Shown in pieces: positions 62,602 through 64,000 of a DNA stretch of 64,000 nucleotides. The translations under genes were made by a program, and so were the position numbers. Under the pieces are notes generated by a model, which searched no databases, was not told the origin of the DNA, and saw only the letters and a list, made by a program, of their open reading frames with translations. Numbering within the stretch: position 1 is the stretch's first letter; the number at the start of each line of letters is the position of its first letter. The stretch is from an uncultured Deferribacteres bacterium (lineage in GTDB: Bacteria > Zhuqueibacterota > JdFR-76 > DREG01): positions 1 through 64,000 of the forward strand of contig CAJVYQ010000003.1 in NCBI GenBank assembly GCA_913009825.1, given 5' to 3'.

Positions 62602-62880
62602 ATGTCAAAAGTAGCATTAGGATTTGTAGAAACGCGCGGCAATACGGGAAATGTAGCTTCCATCGATGCCATGCTGAAAACCGCCAACGTAGACTTGGTA
62701 AAAAAAGTAGGTATCGGCGGCGGGTACGTAACCGCTATCGTGCGGGGCGAAGTAGGCGCCGTGAAATCATCCGTCGAAGCGGGTGCGGAAGCCGCCGCCA
62801 AAGTGGGAGAACTGATCTGCGCCAACGTTATCCCTTCCGCACACGAAGATGTTTTTAGTTTAATCGGCATTAAAAAATAA
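62602..62880 (+). CDS. BMC-H hexameric shell protein (PduA/EutM family)
   Basis: 92-residue single BMC-domain protein that forms the flat facets of the shell. The sequence starts [20 protein letters not shown] and contains [31 protein letters not shown], the strand-helix-loop signature; IGGGYV surrounds the central pore. AGGAGG lies five bases before the ATG, the strongest ribosome site in this cluster, fitting high expression. It is followed 14 bp later by a second shell gene. Confidence 0.96.
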   Translation: MSKVALGFVETRGNTGNVASIDAMLKTANVDLVKKVGIGGGYVTAIVRGEVGAVKSSVEAGAEAAAKVGELICANVIPSAHEDVFSLIGIKK

Positions 62881-62894
62881 CGATCGGAGGAAAA

Positions 62895-63185
62895 ATGCAA
62901 GAAGCATTAGGTATCATTGAAACATTAGGATTTGCCACGGCGATGGAAGCGGCGGACGCCGCAGTGAAAGCAGCCAATGTCCGTCTGGCAGATTGGCAGC
63001 GGGTCGGCGGCGGCAAAGTAAACGTCATTTTCCGCGGCGATGTAGCGGCTGTGAAAGCGTCGCTGGACGCCGGCGCGGCTTCCGCTTCAAAGGTTGGCAG
63101 CGTTGAAGGCCAAACCGTCATCCCGCGGCCTGCGGAAAAATTGTCGCCCAAATTCCCGATCGATATAAAAAAAACCAAAAAGTAA
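62895..63185 (+). CDS. BMC-H hexameric shell protein, second paralogue
   Basis: 96-residue shell protein, a paralogue of the preceding one. The start [20 protein letters not shown] and [22 protein letters not shown] show the BMC domain, with a pore loop (VGGGKVN) that differs from the neighbour (IGGGYVT). The C-terminal tail ([12 protein letters not shown]) is longer and basic. Two different BMC-H proteins suggest pores with different selectivity. GGAGG precedes the ATG. Confidence 0.95.
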   Translation: MQEALGIIETLGFATAMEAADAAVKAANVRLADWQRVGGGKVNVIFRGDVAAVKASLDAGAASASKVGSVEGQTVIPRPAEKLSPKFPIDIKKTKK

Positions 63186-63345
63186 TTTTCGCAACTGTTG
63201 AGTCCACGCCTGTCTGACACAGGCGGAAAACACACTAAATACACGAAAAGTTTTGCGAAATACTACATTCTGATTTTTAACTGTCTTTCGTGTATTTTGT
63301 GGATGTTCTGAGTAACCACTAATTTTCCTAAAACCGAGGATCAAA

Positions 63346-64000
63346 GTGAATATCACCAATGATCAAATCCAGGAAATTGTGCAAAAAGTTTTGCAAAATG
63401 TTCTTGAACCGGGAACCGGTTCGAACCGTTCTTGCCCGGCAGGCAAGCGCGGCGACCGGGGAGTATTCAACTATATGAATGACGCCGTCGAAGCCGCTCA
63501 TGAAGCGTTCCTGAAATTTCAGGAATTCGACATGCAGGATCGTAAAAAATTTACCGACGCCGTCCGCCAGGTAGCGCTGGATCATAAAGAAGAATTTTCC
63601 CGCATGACGGTAGAAGAAACCAAAATGGGCCGGATCGGGCACAAAATTGCCAAGCATATCAACGCAGCGAAAAACAGTCCCGGCGTGGAAGAATTGCAGC
63701 CCAGAGCGTGGTCGGGAAAAAACGGTCTGGCCATTGACGATTACGCACCTTATGGCGTTATCGGCAACATTTCACCCAGCACCCATCCGGCGCCGGTGAT
63801 TATCAACAACATCATCATTCAACTTGCCGGCGGCAACACCGTCGCTTTCAATCCCCACCCTGTGGCTAAAAAAGTCAGCGCAAAATGTATTCAGTTGTGC
63901 AATGAGTACATGATGAATGCGGGCGCGCCGGAAAACTTAGTAACCTGTGTTGCGGAACCAACGCTGGAAACGGCGGAAATTCTGTTCGCCCATCCCAAAA
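63346..64000 (+). CDS. pduP: CoA-acylating aldehyde dehydrogenase PduP/EutE-like (partial)
   Basis: Converts propionaldehyde or lactaldehyde-derived aldehyde to acyl-CoA inside the microcompartment. Only the first 218 residues are in the window. The N-terminal helix NITNDQIQEIVQKVLQNVLE is a typical encapsulation peptide. A short linker leads into the ALDH domain: NYMNDAVEAAHEAFLKFQ, RMTVEETKMGRIGHKIAKH, YAPYGVIGNISPSTHPAP and GGNTVAFNPHPVAKKVS. The active-site cysteine lies beyond the window end. It starts with GTG at 63346 after GAGGA. It follows the shell genes by 160 bp; the gap contains a short repeat of the CACTAAATACACGAAA type. Confidence 0.9.
   Translation, partial: MNITNDQIQEIVQKVLQNVLEPGTGSNRSCPAGKRGDRGVFNYMNDAVEAAHEAFLKFQEFDMQDRKKFTDAVRQVALDHKEEFSRMTVEETKMGRIGHKIAKHINAAKNSPGVEELQPRAWSGKNGLAIDDYAPYGVIGNISPSTHPAPVIINNIIIQLAGGNTVAFNPHPVAKKVSAKCIQLCNEYMMNAGAPENLVTCVAEPTLETAEILFAHPK

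Noticed and set aside
1-64000. CRISPR array
   Set aside because: The many repeats are dispersed singly or as inverted pairs; none forms a regular repeat-spacer array.
1-64000. tRNA or rRNA genes
   Set aside because: I looked for GGTTCGAATCC-like T-arms and rRNA landmarks on both strands and found none; GGTTCGAACC at 63419 is inside the pduP frame.

Overview
This 64 kb window comes from a bacterial chromosome of moderate GC content with densely packed genes, AAGGA/GGAGG-type ribosome binding sites and many lipoproteins and outer-membrane proteins, so the cell is didermal. An Rnf complex, a pyruvoyl-type arginine decarboxylase, a PyrR attenuator, Big_1-repeat surface protein and a fucose-type bacterial microcompartment (BMC) fit an anaerobic or facultative heterotroph, possibly of the FCB group (Calditrichota/KSB1-like). 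That placement is inference; no rRNA or tRNA gene was found in the window.

Layout. 0.6-5.1 kb (minus): an Rnf operon rnfC-D-G-E-A without rnfB. 5.3-8.8 kb (minus): TPR lipoprotein-rpiB-glyA-nrdR. 9.3-11.9 kb (minus): an outer-membrane protein and a DNRLRE-like lipoprotein. 12.1-19.1 kb (minus): a nitrogen-compound cluster of agmatinase, an unassigned fold-type II PLP enzyme, a YgeY hydrolase, a YgeW carbamoyltransferase and HutI. 19.3-20.7 kb: two uncharacterised genes. 20.9-24.9 kb (minus): pyrR with a readable attenuator and promoter, then pyrB, pyrC and pdaD. 25.3-31.1 kb (plus): Na+/solute symporter, GH20 hexosaminidase, YjbR protein and a YbdG-like MscS channel. 31.6-40.7 kb (plus): D-cysteine desulfhydrase-like enzyme, TPR protein, zinc dehydrogenase, a degenerate dehydroquinate synthase homologue, a flippase, a methyltransferase and an EpmA with an extra N-terminal domain. 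41.3-46.2 kb: a Big_1 repeat protein, an outer-membrane partner and a lipoprotein. 47.4-54.0 kb: a ribose-type sugar ABC transporter, a lipoprotein and L-fucose isomerase. 54.2-57.0 kb: an AT-rich island with a caspase-like protein, an MNT/HEPN pair and an orphan coiled-coil protein. 57.0-59.1 kb (minus): an S9 peptidase. 59.9 kb to the end: RpiR regulator, PduL, BMC-P, a small BMC-associated protein, two BMC-H shell proteins and a CoA-acylating aldehyde dehydrogenase that runs off the window.

How the genes fit together. The symporter plus GH20, and the ABC transporter plus FucI plus BMC, indicate glycan and deoxysugar catabolism; fucose breakdown yields lactaldehyde, which this class of BMC handles through PduP and PduL. 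PdaD and agmatinase together give arginine to agmatine to putrescine. Rnf would couple ferredoxin and NAD to ion pumping.

The most striking non-coding feature is that most larger intergenic gaps hold short non-autonomous repeats. Several have readable terminal inverted repeats and exact target duplications: 8 bp for GTAA-ended elements (IS66-like), 5 bp for a second family, and TA flanks for a third. No transposase gene is present.
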